A stretch of DNA of 64,000 nucleotides, taken from assembly GCF_000484535.1 (NCBI RefSeq), contig NC_022600.1, positions 1,922,001 through 1,986,000 on the forward strand, read 5' to 3'. The stretch comes from Gloeobacter kilaueensis JS1. GTDB taxonomy: Bacteria > Cyanobacteriota > Cyanobacteriia > Gloeobacterales > Gloeobacteraceae. Position 1 is the first letter of the stretch. Each line of letters opens with the position of its first letter. Below the pieces are notes generated by a model. The model made no database searches, was not told the DNA's origin, and worked only from the letters and a program-made list of their open reading frames with translations. A program made the position numbers and the translations under genes. Shown piece after piece: positions 35,012 through 45,500 of this stretch.

Positions 35012-35469
35012 AACCAGCTGGTAAGGGCAAGGGCGAGGGCGTCGGCGGCGTCGTCGGGCCTGGGTAGGGTAGCAAGCTCAAGCTCCCGCTGCACCGCCAG
35101 TTGCATCGCCTGCTTGTCGGCGCGGCCATCGCCGGTGAGGGCGAGCTTCACCTGGGGCGGACTGAATTCGACATAATGAACGGCGTGTTGGGCGGCACAC
35201 AGCAGCACCACTCCCCGCGCCTGGGCGACGGAGATCGTGTTGCCCATGCGGTAAAAAAACAGCTTTTCAATTGCTACCAACTCGGGCCGGTAGGTGACGA
35301 ACAAACTGCCGATATCTTCGTAGATTGCCGCGAGCCGCACCGGAAAACTGCTCTTTGGCGAGGTCGAAACGATGCCGTAGTCGCGCACCACCGGCAGCGC
35401 GCCCTCGGTGCAATCGAGCACACCGTAGCCCACCGTCGCCAGTCCAGGATCGAGACCAAGTATGCGCAC
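34882..35469 (-). CDS. ruvC: Holliday junction endonuclease RuvC
   Basis: RuvC cuts Holliday junctions during recombination, with RuvAB. The catalytic acids are the Asp in [14 protein letters not shown], the Glu in [14 protein letters not shown] and the acids in [13 protein letters not shown]. The conserved family ends about residue 155. The predicted 195-residue protein has a 40-residue tail ([14 protein letters not shown] within it) translated from antisense ispH sequence and unlike the family. The start is GTG at 35469 with GAGG upstream. The convergent overlap with ispH is 130 bases, which implies loss of the original stop codon and runs the two transcripts against each other. Confidence 0.93.
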   Translation of the reverse strand: MRILGLDPGLATVGYGVLDCTEGALPVVRDYGIVSTSPKSSFPVRLAAIYEDIGSLFVTYRPELVAIEKLFFYRMGNTISVAQARGVVLLCAAQHAVHYVEFSPPQVKLALTGDGRADKQAMQLAVQRELELATLPRPDDAADALALALTSWFQRFATSGSAAAMPFSSNRRAITSATTRSGVEAPAVTPTVTGP

Positions 35470-35568
35470 GCCACCTCATCTCTAGCGCCTTGATCGCTAG
35501 ACTACATCTTCTGGGCACCAGATCTTCAAGATTTTGTATTATCGAGGCAGATATTTGCGGGTGCAGGC

Positions 35569-35994
35569 ATGGATCGCTCCAGATGGGGACTGCTGGGGAT
35601 ATTGCTGTTGGTTGTAGGTTGCGGCGGTACGGCGAGCAAGATAGAAATTGCTCTCAAAGATCTAAGCGTGAACAATTGTCCTCCCGGCAGTGAAAACAAG
35701 ACGAGCATCAGCCTCAACGACAATCCCAACGAGCCGACCCATTGCTGGCAGATCCGGGGAACCGCCGTCAATCCTGCCAGTATCGCCGCCAAAAATGTGG
35801 ACATCTTCGGCAAGATCATCGACGCCAACGGCACCCCCGCCGTCACCCGCCGCCGGGTGGGTTCGCTTGCCCAACTCCCGGCGGGCACCAGCCGCTTCGA
35901 CCTGCAGGTCTATCTGCCCGCCGCCGCCAAACCGCCCTTCAGCCTCGAAAATATGAAGGCCGCCGGCTTTCCCAATCAGGTGGATCGCCGCTAG
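35569..35994 (+). CDS. small lipoprotein of unknown function
   Basis: This 141-residue protein has a lipoprotein signal (RWGLLGILLLVVGC) whose lipobox Cys is about residue 18. The mature part has a predicted beta-sandwich character, with two further Cys residues (NNCPPGS and THCWQI) that could form a disulfide. No family is recognised. Start is ATG at 35569. The stop overlaps the sugar dehydrogenase-like stop on the other strand within the bases CTAG, so the pair is convergent without a spacer. Confidence 0.75.
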   Translation: MDRSRWGLLGILLLVVGCGGTASKIEIALKDLSVNNCPPGSENKTSISLNDNPNEPTHCWQIRGTAVNPASIAAKNVDIFGKIIDANGTPAVTRRRVGSLAQLPAGTSRFDLQVYLPAAAKPPFSLENMKAAGFPNQVDRR

Positions 35995-38378
35995 GGCGTA
36001 CTGCCCGTCAGGTTCATCTCGTATAGAGGCGCGTTGCTCGTTACTTGCAGCATGGCGCTCTTCGCACCGGCGGAGGTGGGCTTGAAGGCCAGGTTGACCC
36101 GTGCTGAGCCGCCGGGGGCGATCGTGAGGGGCAGAGTGGGCAGACTCGTCATCTGAAACTGGTCGGCGTCGGCACCAGCAATCGCCAGACTGCTCACCGT
36201 CAGGTTGACGATGCTGGTGTTGTTGAGGATCAGCGTCTGCGACGGGCTGGCCGCACCGGTGCTCACGGTGCCGAAATTCAGGCTGCCCGGAGTGACGACG
36301 ATACTGGGACCGCTGGTGGGCGGATTTGGGTTGACGCGCAACAGCACGATCCGGCCACCGCTCTGACCGCCGTCGATGAGTTCGGCCACGTAGAGGTTGC
36401 CGTTGCGGCCATCCTCGGTCAGATCCACCGGGTCGGTAAAGCCGGAGGAAAGCTGGGTGACGGTTGCAATGTTGCCGTCGCTGCCGGGGGTGAGCGTGAG
36501 AATATCGTCCCCGGCGCTGTATTCGACGACCAACAGCTGGTTTTTGAGGACACCGGCGAAGCTGCTGCTCTTGTACTCGATCGCTCCATCCGGCGAGCGG
36601 TTGAGGCCAAAGTTGTAGGCAAAGCCCCGGTAGTTCACATCCGGCAGCACGCCTACCGGATAGCCCAGGTAGACTCCGGAGGTGACGACCTCCGCCGGAT
36701 CGACGCCGCTGGTCGGGTTGCCGCCGTTCATGACGTACTGGCCGCGCGTCGGATTGGGATGGCCAAAGTAACCCCCCGACTGGGCAGGGACGACCTTGAA
36801 GAGATAATCGTTCTGGGTCGGACCGCCGGTAATTGCCGGCACTGCCGGGCTCACCCCGGCTGGTGAAGAGGGGGTATTGCCGCCCGCCGCACTGCCGTTG
36901 GTGGGCAGGTACAGATTGCCGTTGCTGTGCCAGACCAGATCGTAGGCGTTGCGCACCCCGGCGGCATAGATTTTGACCGGGGCGTTTTTGGCAAACGGAT
37001 CGTAAAAAGGACCGCTGAAGCTGCCGTAGGGGTCGGTCTGCACGTTGATCGGCAGCCCGAATATCTGCTTTGGGCTCACCTGCAGCACCGCAGCGTTGAG
37101 CAGATGTTCCTCGCGGTTGCCCCAGGTCTCGTCCGGTGCGCCCATCGCACTGTTGCTGCCCTGGGTGAGGTAGAGCTTGCCGTCGGGGCCAAAGGCGAGG
37201 CTGTTGGTGGCGTGGTCCTTCGTCGAGCGCGGCAGGCCGACGATGTAGTCCTGCAGCGTGCCGCTGAAGCTACTTGAATTGAGAATGAGCTTTGTGATCT
37301 TGCCCGAAAAATCGGGGGCGGGCTGAATGTAGATCGGCGCGTCGTTGGCAAGCCAGAGCACCTTTGAGTTGCGCGGATCGAAGGCGAGGCCCAGGAGCGA
37401 GCGGCCCGCCAGGCCGGTGTAGGTTTCAAGGTTGCTCAGGGTACCGTCGCCGCCGATCGTCCAGCGCCGCAGGTTGCCGTCGATCGACGTGGCGTAGAGC
37501 TTGCCGTCCGGTCCAATCACCAGGCTCGCCAGGGCGGCTCCCGAGTAGGCGATCTGCTTGATGAAGCTGGTGCCGGGGGTGCGGGGGCTGGTGGTCGTGC
37601 CGGTCGTGAAGCTGCCCGAGTACGGGACGAAGGCCGCTCCAGATTCGTCGTGCAGGCCGCTCGTCACCTCGAAGATGTACTGGGTAGAAGCGTCGAGCAG
37701 CGTCGTCGGCTGAAAGACGATCGCATCCGCACCGCCGCTGGTATTCACCGTACCGGGAACGGCCTGATTGTCCTTGGCGCGCAGCAGCCGCACGGTACTG
37801 GTGCTGAGAGTGGCCTGATCGACCCCTGCACTGTTGGGCAGCAGCAGATCGGCGCTTACTGCCTGGTCCTGCCTGATGTTGGTCGCACCGTTGATCGGAT
37901 TGGTGCCGCCCACCCCCGGCTGATTGCCGGTGCTCTTGTTGGCAACGGTGAAACTGGCGCTCACCAGTTGGGGTGAACCGCTCGTGGGGGTGATCCGGGC
38001 AGTGACGGTGTGCGGCCCATCGGCAACCGCAGTGCTGTTAAAGGGGTTGGCGAGACTGGTGGTGGTGGAATTCGTTCCCGCAAAGTCGTAGGGAGCGAGA
38101 CTTTCTGTCTGGCGGGGCGTACCGCTCGCGCTGGGGTTGTCTAAGAAAAATTCGACCTTCGTAATGCCGCTCGTCGGCGTCACAAAGATATAAAGATTGC
38201 CCGCGAGAGCCTGGTTCTGAAGCGCGAGAGCATCGCTGCGCGTCGGGGACTGGCTGTTCTGGATGGCGTATTGAGCGAAGGCTGCCTGGCTGAGCAGGCC
38301 AGAACCAAAAAGCAAAATACAAAAAAGTATAGTCGCAGCACACAGCTGCCGACAGCGGCTGACAGGGTTGAGGAGCAT
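35991..38378 (-). CDS. exported multidomain protein with a PQQ-type sugar dehydrogenase propeller
   Basis: This protein has 795 residues from the ATG at 38378 (an in-frame TTG at 38396 is an alternative). The order is a signal peptide to about residue 40, an Ig-like domain, a second Ig-like domain (GGTNPINGATNIRQDQAVSA), and a six-bladed glucose/sorbosone dehydrogenase-like propeller. Propeller phrases include LVIGPDGKLYATSIDGNLRR, NSLAFGPDGKLYLTQGSNS and AGVRNAYDLVWHSNGNLYLP. A C-terminal ASPM/SPD-2/Hydin-type domain (LNFGTVSTGAASPSQTL) ends it. Soluble PQQ enzymes of this fold oxidise sugars, but I could not confirm the PQQ ligands, so catalysis is uncertain. It is divergent from nothing close and ends against the lipoprotein gene. 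Confidence 0.82.
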   Translation of the reverse strand: MLLNPVSRCRQLCAATILFCILLFGSGLLSQAAFAQYAIQNSQSPTRSDALALQNQALAGNLYIFVTPTSGITKVEFFLDNPSASGTPRQTESLAPYDFAGTNSTTTSLANPFNSTAVADGPHTVTARITPTSGSPQLVSASFTVANKSTGNQPGVGGTNPINGATNIRQDQAVSADLLLPNSAGVDQATLSTSTVRLLRAKDNQAVPGTVNTSGGADAIVFQPTTLLDASTQYIFEVTSGLHDESGAAFVPYSGSFTTGTTTSPRTPGTSFIKQIAYSGAALASLVIGPDGKLYATSIDGNLRRWTIGGDGTLSNLETYTGLAGRSLLGLAFDPRNSKVLWLANDAPIYIQPAPDFSGKITKLILNSSSFSGTLQDYIVGLPRSTKDHATNSLAFGPDGKLYLTQGSNSAMGAPDETWGNREEHLLNAAVLQVSPKQIFGLPINVQTDPYGSFSGPFYDPFAKNAPVKIYAAGVRNAYDLVWHSNGNLYLPTNGSAAGGNTPSSPAGVSPAVPAITGGPTQNDYLFKVVPAQSGGYFGHPNPTRGQYVMNGGNPTSGVDPAEVVTSGVYLGYPVGVLPDVNYRGFAYNFGLNRSPDGAIEYKSSSFAGVLKNQLLVVEYSAGDDILTLTPGSDGNIATVTQLSSGFTDPVDLTEDGRNGNLYVAELIDGGQSGGRIVLLRVNPNPPTSGPSIVVTPGSLNFGTVSTGAASPSQTLILNNTSIVNLTVSSLAIAGADADQFQMTSLPTLPLTIAPGGSARVNLAFKPTSAGAKSAMLQVTSNAPLYEMNLTGSTP

Positions 38379-38539
38379 GGGGGGAGGACACTCCAATTCA
38401 GTTGTAAGGGCACTGGACCGATGGGATCCGCTATGCAGACCGATCAGGTCGTGTCACTCGCCCGCTGGCGAGGACACCCTTACCAATAGAACACCTTGTC
38501 GCAGGTTGTGCAGCAATCTTTGCAAATCGCAAAAATTAA

Positions 38540-39955
38540 TCAGCCCGATTGTTTTTGGGCAATCGAGGCATCGATCGCTTTTTTGACCGGCCCGCTGAGG
38601 AGCCACATCGCCGCGCCGATCGTGAAGCACATCAGGGCCATGCCGAGGAAGAAGGTCTGTTTGGGCACCTTCTCCCAGTACGTGCCGAGATAACCCATCA
38701 GGTAGTTACCGGCAAAGTTCGAGAGAAACCAGGCTCCCATGAGCACCGAGACGAGGCGGGCCGGAGCGACCTTGGTCACCAGCGAGAGGCCCACCGGCGA
38801 AAGATACAGCTCCGCCACAGTGGCCAGAAAGAAAAAGCCCAAAAGCCACCACACACTCGCCGTCCCGGACGATCCCGCCTGGATCGCCGCTCCGACCATG
38901 ACCAGGTAGGAGCAGCCGATCGTCATGCAGCTCAAGATCATCTTGCCGATCGTCGAGGGTTCCTTGCGCCGGGAGGACTGCCAGGCCCAGAAGGCAATCA
39001 CCAGGGGCGTCAGCGTAAAGATCAAAAACGGGTTGATCGACTGCACCCAGGTGGACGGAAACAGCCAGCCGTTGCCGAGCAGGTCGCGGTTGGTATTTTG
39101 ATCGGCCCAAAGCTGAATCGTGTTGCCCTGCTGCTCGTAGGCCGCCCACCAGAAGGTGTTGATGACGATAAGAGCAATGAGCGCCAGGATGCTCGCGACC
39201 TCGGTGCGGTTGAGCGGTTTTTTCTCGGTGTGGGTCTGCCGGGTCTGGGTGAGCTGATCGGTGGCGAGGTAGCGCTGACCGGCCAGGTAGACGATAAGAC
39301 CAATCACCATCCCCACCCCGGCAGCGCTGAAGCCGTAGTGCCAGCCGACGGTCTGGCCGAGGGTGCCGCAGACGAGCGGAGCAAAGAACGCCCCCAGGTT
39401 GATCCCGACATAAAAAATATTAAAAGCGCGGTCGCGCCGCTCGTCGCCCGGCGGATACAGCCCGCCCACCTGGGTTGAGATATTTGGCTTAAAAGCGCCG
39501 TTGCCCAGGATGATGAGCCCCAGAGCCGGAAAGAAAAGATTCTCGAAGGCCATCAAAAAATGGCCCATCGCCATGAGCGTGCCGCCCACCACCACCGTCC
39601 GCCGCTGGCCCCAGACCTTGTCGGCCAGATAACCGCCCAACAGCGGCGTCAGGTAGACCAGAGCCGTATAGATCCCGTAAATTTGCGAAGCGAACGCCTG
39701 GGTAGCGAGGGGACCATAGATACCCTCAAGGGCCCCCTTCACCGCGCCAAAGCCCAGCACATGGGCCGCCACCTCCGGCTTTGAGAGGTGATTGACCATG
39801 TAGAGCACCAGCAGGGCACGCATCCCGTAATACGAAAAGCGCTCCCACATCTCGGTGAAAAACAGGATATAAAGCCCGACCGGATGCCCGAAGAGGTTCT
39901 TTGTAGGCGGGGTCGCAGCGGCAGGCAGCGAAACTTCGGCTTGGTAGTTGCTCAT
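38540..39955 (-). CDS. proton-dependent oligopeptide transporter (POT/PTR2 family)
   Basis: This major facilitator protein of 471 residues with about 12-14 membrane spans imports di- and tripeptides with protons. The POT signatures are visible: FTEMWERFSYYGMRALLVLYM in the first helix (ExxER motif) and GNGAFKPNISTQVGGLYPPG, with the conserved Lys, in helix 4. ATG at 39955 is chosen to fit the family N-terminus; an in-frame start at 39979 is possible. It is divergent from the sigma-like gene, with about 230 bases between starts. Confidence 0.94.
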   Translation of the reverse strand: MSNYQAEVSLPAAATPPTKNLFGHPVGLYILFFTEMWERFSYYGMRALLVLYMVNHLSKPEVAAHVLGFGAVKGALEGIYGPLATQAFASQIYGIYTALVYLTPLLGGYLADKVWGQRRTVVVGGTLMAMGHFLMAFENLFFPALGLIILGNGAFKPNISTQVGGLYPPGDERRDRAFNIFYVGINLGAFFAPLVCGTLGQTVGWHYGFSAAGVGMVIGLIVYLAGQRYLATDQLTQTRQTHTEKKPLNRTEVASILALIALIVINTFWWAAYEQQGNTIQLWADQNTNRDLLGNGWLFPSTWVQSINPFLIFTLTPLVIAFWAWQSSRRKEPSTIGKMILSCMTIGCSYLVMVGAAIQAGSSGTASVWWLLGFFFLATVAELYLSPVGLSLVTKVAPARLVSVLMGAWFLSNFAGNYLMGYLGTYWEKVPKQTFFLGMALMCFTIGAAMWLLSGPVKKAIDASIAQKQSG

Positions 39956-40187
39956 GAATGGCTGGCTCAGATACAGCAAGCGTTCGCCGGAAGCCCGAGG
40001 CGCAGCTCAACGCTCAGGCGGGCGATTACATCCACATACCATACCTGCAATTTATTCCAGGTGCGTAGAGCATTAATTGCAACAATTGTTGCCCAGCCTG
40101 ACGACAGGTCCTCGCAGGCCGCATCGAAGCGCAGGAGTCGGCAATCCCAGGCTAGAATCGCCAGACAGCGATGTTTGTTCCTCATCC

Positions 40188-41420
40188 ATGTACATTCCCA
40201 AGCCGCCCCTCAGGCAGGAGACGAGCGAACGCTTTTCGAGTTTTTTGAATCTGGAACGCTTGCAGCCAGGCATCGGAGAGCGGGGCGACTGGTGGCTCAA
40301 AGATGCCCGCCTCATCCGCAGTATGCGCGAGCAGATGCGTCGCAGTGAGAGTCTGGAGGCAGCGGCGTGGGTCCACTACTGGCTGGATATCTGGCAGCAA
40401 AAGCAACTGTCCCTGGCGCGTGCCCATCTGGCCGCCTACTTGCAGGAGTCCTGCTTCCGGGCGGCGGAGGCGATGGCAAAAAAACTGGCGCTGGTGCATG
40501 GTTCGCTGCAGTTCAGCGTCGAGGACTGCTTTCAGATTGCAATTGCCAACCTCGACAAGGTGCTGGTACGCTTCAATCCCGAAGTCAGTGCCAACCTCGA
40601 AGCTTACGCCCACCAGATTTTCCGCAGCAAGATCCGCGACGAAGTCCACAAAAGCCGCGAAGTGCGGCTCATCAGCGAGTGGCTGCTCCTGCGCACCATC
40701 GGCAAGGGGACGCTCATCGAGGCGCTGCAGGCAGCGGGGCTTAGCCGCGAGGCAATCGAGAGCCATCTATTGGCCTGGCGCTGCTACGTAGCCCTCTATG
40801 TGCCCGAGAGCGCTCCAGAAAATCGGCAGTTCAACCGACCGCCCGACCCGACCTGGCAGGCGATTGCCCGCCTCTACAGCCAGGAGTCGGGCGACGCGCT
40901 GAGTGCGGCTGCCGCTGAGCAGTGGCTCCTTACCTGCGCCCGCTCCGCCCGCCAGCATCTCAATCCGCGCATCGAATCGCTCAATGCTCCCCAGCCGGAG
41001 ACTCAGAGCGAACCGATCACGTTTATCCGGGGCGCAGCGGACGAATCGCCCCTCGATCGGGCGATCGCCGAGGAGGCGCAGGCCGAGCGGGCTACTCAAC
41101 TGCTCGCTATTCGCAAGGTCTTGAGTACGGCGCTCATCGTGCTGGAGTCGGAGTCGCAAAAGCTGCTCGAACTCTACTACGGCGAGCAGCTCACCCAGGC
41201 GCAGATAGCCGCACGGCTGGCGATCCGGCAGAGCACCGTCTCGCGCCGCCTGGCGCAGTTGCGCGCCGGGCTGTTGGGCGAACTTGCCGGTTTGCTGGCA
41301 AAAGCCGAGCATATTGTGCCCTCGCGCTCCCTATTGATGGCAGCGGGCGCACAGCTCGACGAATGGTTGACCGAGCGCTTTGCCTCTACTGACAGTCCAA
41401 TCGGGGAATCTGTACTGTGA
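40188..41420 (+). CDS. sigma-70-like factor heading the caspase operon
   Basis: This 410-residue protein is rich in helix. The middle part (ARAHLAAYLQESCFRAAEAM, then DCFQIAIANLDKVLVRFNPE and ANLEAYAHQIFRSKIRDEV) resembles sigma region 2. The C-terminal part (LLELYYGEQLTQAQIAARLA, then QSTVSRRLAQLR) is a clear region-4-like helix-turn-helix. It is longer than an ECF factor and lacks the usual region 3 pattern. It is the first gene of a packed four-gene unit: its TGA overlaps the ATG of the DUF1822 gene by one base. Start could also be a TTG at 40077; no strong ribosome-binding site helps. A role in transcribing its own operon is inferred. Confidence 0.75.
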   Translation: MYIPKPPLRQETSERFSSFLNLERLQPGIGERGDWWLKDARLIRSMREQMRRSESLEAAAWVHYWLDIWQQKQLSLARAHLAAYLQESCFRAAEAMAKKLALVHGSLQFSVEDCFQIAIANLDKVLVRFNPEVSANLEAYAHQIFRSKIRDEVHKSREVRLISEWLLLRTIGKGTLIEALQAAGLSREAIESHLLAWRCYVALYVPESAPENRQFNRPPDPTWQAIARLYSQESGDALSAAAAEQWLLTCARSARQHLNPRIESLNAPQPETQSEPITFIRGAADESPLDRAIAEEAQAERATQLLAIRKVLSTALIVLESESQKLLELYYGEQLTQAQIAARLAIRQSTVSRRLAQLRAGLLGELAGLLAKAEHIVPSRSLLMAAGAQLDEWLTERFASTDSPIGESVL

Positions 41421-42574
41421 TGGACAACACCACCCTGCGCGACAGCGCCGATGCAGCCGAAGTCTGGCTGGATTTGCCGGATGCGGATATCGCCTGGCGG
41501 CAGGCAGAAGCATTTGGATCACCGGCTGGGCGCTGGCGGGCGTACCTGGGCAGCCTCTGCCTGCAGGCGGTGCTCGAATGGGTGCGCACCGATTTTGATC
41601 CGGCAGCGACCGTCTGGCCTTCTGCCGGGGCGCTCGCCAGTATCTGGGAGATTGTAGACGGGACGGCCCTGCAGGTGGCAGGGCGGCGCTGGGTACTGCT
41701 GAGCGATGCCCAACTGGAGAGTCAGGCGCTCAGCGTCCCCCAGGAATGGATCGACATCCCTGGCTGGGCCGCCGATTATTACCTGGCGGTGCAGATCGAC
41801 CCGACCGGAGGCTGGGCGCGTATCTGGGGGTACACCACCCACGCCCGGTTAAAGACGCGCGGTCGCTACGACCCGCCGGAGCGGCTGTATAGCCTCGATC
41901 GCGAAGAACTGGTAGGCGATCTTGCCTGCCTGTGGCTGGAGGTGCAGGGCCGGGTGGCAGAGCCGACCCGTGCGCCTGTCGCGCCTTTGCCGCCACTGGC
42001 CCGTCCCCAGGCTGAGCAGTTGCTGGTGCGCCTGAGCGATGCGCGGGAAGTCTTTGTCCGACTTGCGATTCCTTTTGCGCTCTGGGGAGCGCTCATCGAG
42101 CACGGCGGCTGGCGGCAGCAGCTGTGTGAGCGGCGGCGCGGCCTGCCGGAGCAGTGGTCGGTGCGCCGCTGGCTGGCGGCGGGTCTGACGGGCCTGGCGG
42201 CCCAGGCAGGCTGGCAACCGGCACAGACCGCACCTCCGGCCCTGGCGGCAGCCCGCGATTTTCAACCGGCGGCGGGTGCCTTCGAGCGGGAGCTGACGAT
42301 CCAGAGGCGGCCCTACCGGCTGCGCATCGCCTCGCAGGCCGAAGGGGTCTGGCGCTTCAGCTTGAGCGGGGTAGAGGCGGAGGACCGCGTTCCGGCTGGT
42401 TTTCGCCTGCGCCTGCTCACCGAAGATCTGCAGGATTTTGACCGAAACGAGGACCGGGCCGAGGTGGCAGTCGAAGAACTTTTTATCGAAGTTGCCCTCG
42501 ATCCGGGCGATGGGCTGGTGTGGGAGGTCGAACCCCAGCCGGACGGTTACGATCGCGAAATTTTGCGCTTTTAG
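41420..42574 (+). CDS. DUF1822 family protein
   Basis: This 384-residue protein has an N-terminal WLDLPDADIAWRQAEAFGSP and a central WIDIPGWAADYYLAVQIDPT followed by WGYTTHARLK. This order matches DUF1822, a family of unknown function known mostly from cyanobacteria. The second half (PQAEQLLVRLSDAREVFVRL, then ALIEHGGWRQQLCERR) is helical, and the last 100 residues are predicted beta-rich. It is coupled to the sigma-like gene (TGATG) and ends three bases before the caspase gene. A regulator or adaptor of the caspase protein is a reasonable inference; no catalytic motif is seen. Confidence 0.8.
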   Translation: MDNTTLRDSADAAEVWLDLPDADIAWRQAEAFGSPAGRWRAYLGSLCLQAVLEWVRTDFDPAATVWPSAGALASIWEIVDGTALQVAGRRWVLLSDAQLESQALSVPQEWIDIPGWAADYYLAVQIDPTGGWARIWGYTTHARLKTRGRYDPPERLYSLDREELVGDLACLWLEVQGRVAEPTRAPVAPLPPLARPQAEQLLVRLSDAREVFVRLAIPFALWGALIEHGGWRQQLCERRRGLPEQWSVRRWLAAGLTGLAAQAGWQPAQTAPPALAAARDFQPAAGAFERELTIQRRPYRLRIASQAEGVWRFSLSGVEAEDRVPAGFRLRLLTEDLQDFDRNEDRAEVAVEELFIEVALDPGDGLVWEVEPQPDGYDREILRF

Positions 42575-42577
42575 ACG

Positions 42578-45500
42578 ATGCCCCCAACGGTTCTGCGCAC
42601 CAGTCGCGACCGCCCCGGACCTGCCGTTGCTGGCCGGTTGCGGGCGGTGCTGGTCGGGGTCAACTCTTACGCGGATCCGGCGCTACCGGATCTGCAGTTT
42701 TGCACCGCCGACTGTCAGCAACTGGCCCAGGCGCTCGCTCACCTCCACCGGGGAGCGATAGCCAATGAGATCGCTGTCCACGGCGGCAATGGCGCTCCGA
42801 CCAGTTCTCAGAGCATGCGGTGGAGCCTCGAACGGCTGGTCGAAACCTCCCAGCCGGAGGATACGGTCCTGTTTTATTTTTCTGGCCACGGTCAGCTCGA
42901 CAGCGGCGGTCAGGTGGTGCTCTGTCTGAGCGATGCCGGCGGCACGCTGCCTGTGGGCGAACTGCTCGCTGCCCTTGAGCGCTGCCCGGCCCGGCAGCGC
43001 CTGCTCTGGCTCGATGCCTGCCACGGCGGCGGGCTGGGCACCGCCCGCGACCCGGCTGCATCGCTCGTCGAGGCGGTCGAACACCAGGCCCGCTCCAGTC
43101 GGGGACTCTACGCCATCCTTGCCTGCGACGCGCAGGAGCGCTCGTGGGAGTTTGCGGAACTGGGCCACGGCGTCTTTACATACTTTTTGATTCGCGGTCT
43201 GGCGGGTGAGGCCGCCGATGCCCAGGGGCTGATCGACGCCGATAGTCTCTACAAGTACGTCTACAACCGGACGCTGCGCTACATTGACCGCTGCAACCAG
43301 CAGCTGCGGCTGATCGCTCAACAAAAGCGCCGCCAGGGCGACAGCTCAACGAGTCGCTTTGCCTATTCGCTGCAGGCTCCCCGGCGCTGCGTCGGCGGGG
43401 CCGGAGAAGTCGTGCTGGGCAGCACGGCCCAGCGGCAGCGCGCCAGCCGCCGTCAGGCGCTGGTCATCGACGGTGGCAGCGGCAAGCACACCAGTCTGCA
43501 GCTGAGCCGCGAACTGGCCCGCCGGGGCGACTTTGCCGTACAGTACTGGCCGCCGCCGGGCGGTTCCGCTATTTCGGCTCAGCTATTGCTCGCCGAGGGT
43601 GTGGCGGCAGGATCGCTCATCTACCTGCGCGGGCGGCTCACCGGCACCGCCGACGCCCTGCACCTGGAGATCGGAGCGGAGCAGTTGGGCCTTGCCTGGC
43701 TCGAACCGTTGCTGCAGCGGGCAGCTCCCCAGTTGCTGCTGTTCGATTGGGTCGGTGAACCGGACAGCCTGATCTGCGCCAGCCGCTGGTTGCGCTCGCT
43801 GCAGGGCTCGCTGGGCGATCAGCATTCGTGGATCGCTGGGCTTACTGTGAGCGAACAGAGCGAGCAGGTAGGAGCAGCACTGCTCACCACCCTCAAGCAG
43901 AACCACGCAACCGGGCTCACCGCCGCCGACTGGCTCAGCCGGGTGCGGGAAGAACTGGCCAGTAGTGCTGTGCAGCTGGAGACCTGGCTGTGCGCCACCC
44001 AGGGCGTCGTCGAGGTGCTCCCCGAACGCTCCGACGGCCAGATTGGCCTCGACATCTGCCCCTACATGGGCCTGCGCCCCTTCCTGGAGGAGGCAGCGCC
44101 GTACTTTTACGGGCGCGAGGCCCTCGTCCAAAAATTGCTCCTCCGCCTCGAACAGCATCCGCTATTGGCGGTGATCGGCGCTTCCGGCAGCGGCAAATCT
44201 TCCCTCGTCCAGGCGGGGTTATTGGCCCAACTGCGCACCGGCCAGGCGATTTTTCGCAGCGACCGCTGGTGGCTGCGCTCGATGCGACCGGGCGAACGCC
44301 CCACCGCTGCCCTCATCGATCAGTTGGGTGCGACGCGGCCTGCGGAGCGCGAAGCGCTCGAAGGATTGCTCTACCTGGGCAGCGCCGGGCTGGTGCGCTG
44401 GCTGCGCACCGCTGCGGAGGGGCTGGTGGTGCTGGTCATCGATCAAGCAGAAGAACTTTTTAGCCAGACACCGGCAGCGGAGCGCGAGCGCTTTTTGGAG
44501 CTGATCTTGGGCGCGCTGAAACAGGCGGCGGATCGCTTCAAGGTGGTGTTCATCCTGCGCGCCGACTTTACCGAAGCCGCCCTGGCGGTGGATGGTCTGC
44601 GCGAACACCTTGAGGCAGCCACCGTCTATGTCCCGGCCACCCTCGACGAGCAGGAGTACCGCCAGGCGATCGTCCGCCCCGCCGAGCAGGTGGGCCTCAC
44701 GGTTGAGCCGGAGCTGGTGGAGGTGCTGATAGGCGAGTTGGGCGGCTCGGCGGGCGAGTTGCCCTTGCTCGAATTCGTGCTCGAACAGCTCTGGGAACAT
44801 CGGCGGGAGGAGCGATTGGGCCTGGCGGCCTACCGCGAGTGCATCGGTGGTCTGGCGGTCGCGCTCGAAAAGCGCGCCGATCAGGTCTATCAGGGACTGA
44901 GCAGCGAAGCGCAAGCCTGTGCCCACTGGCTTTTTACGTCTTTGACCCAGCTGGGGGACGGCGTGCCGGACACCCGCCGCCGCCTCGGTCGCGACGAGCT
45001 GAACGTGCCGCGCTACCCGCCCGCCCTCGTCGAAGAGACAATCAAAGCCTTCAGCGACGCCCGGCTCCTGGTAGTCAACACAGCCGCCGCACCCGCCGCC
45101 CGGAGCCGGGGAGCGACGATCGCAGCCCAGATTGAGCAGTTGCGCGGCGAGACGACGATCGAGGTCGCCCACGAAGTTCTCATCCGCCACTGGTCCACCC
45201 TGCGCTGGTGGCTCGAAGAAAACCGGACCCGCCTGTACCGCGAACGGCAGATCGAGCAGGCGGCCTGCCTCTGGCGACAGCGCGGCGCTCAGCCGGACTT
45301 TCTTTTGCGCGGGGTGCGCCTCGCTGAGGCGGAGGAGATCTATGTCCGTCACGGCGACGAGCTGTCGCAGGAGGTTGGACAGTTCATCGAAGCCTGTCTG
45401 GCCGAACAGCGATCCCAGCAGCAGCGGCAACAAAAACAACTGCGCCAGGCCCGCCTCGTTGCGGGGGCGATGGTGCTGCTGGCTGTTACTGCCCTGGTCT

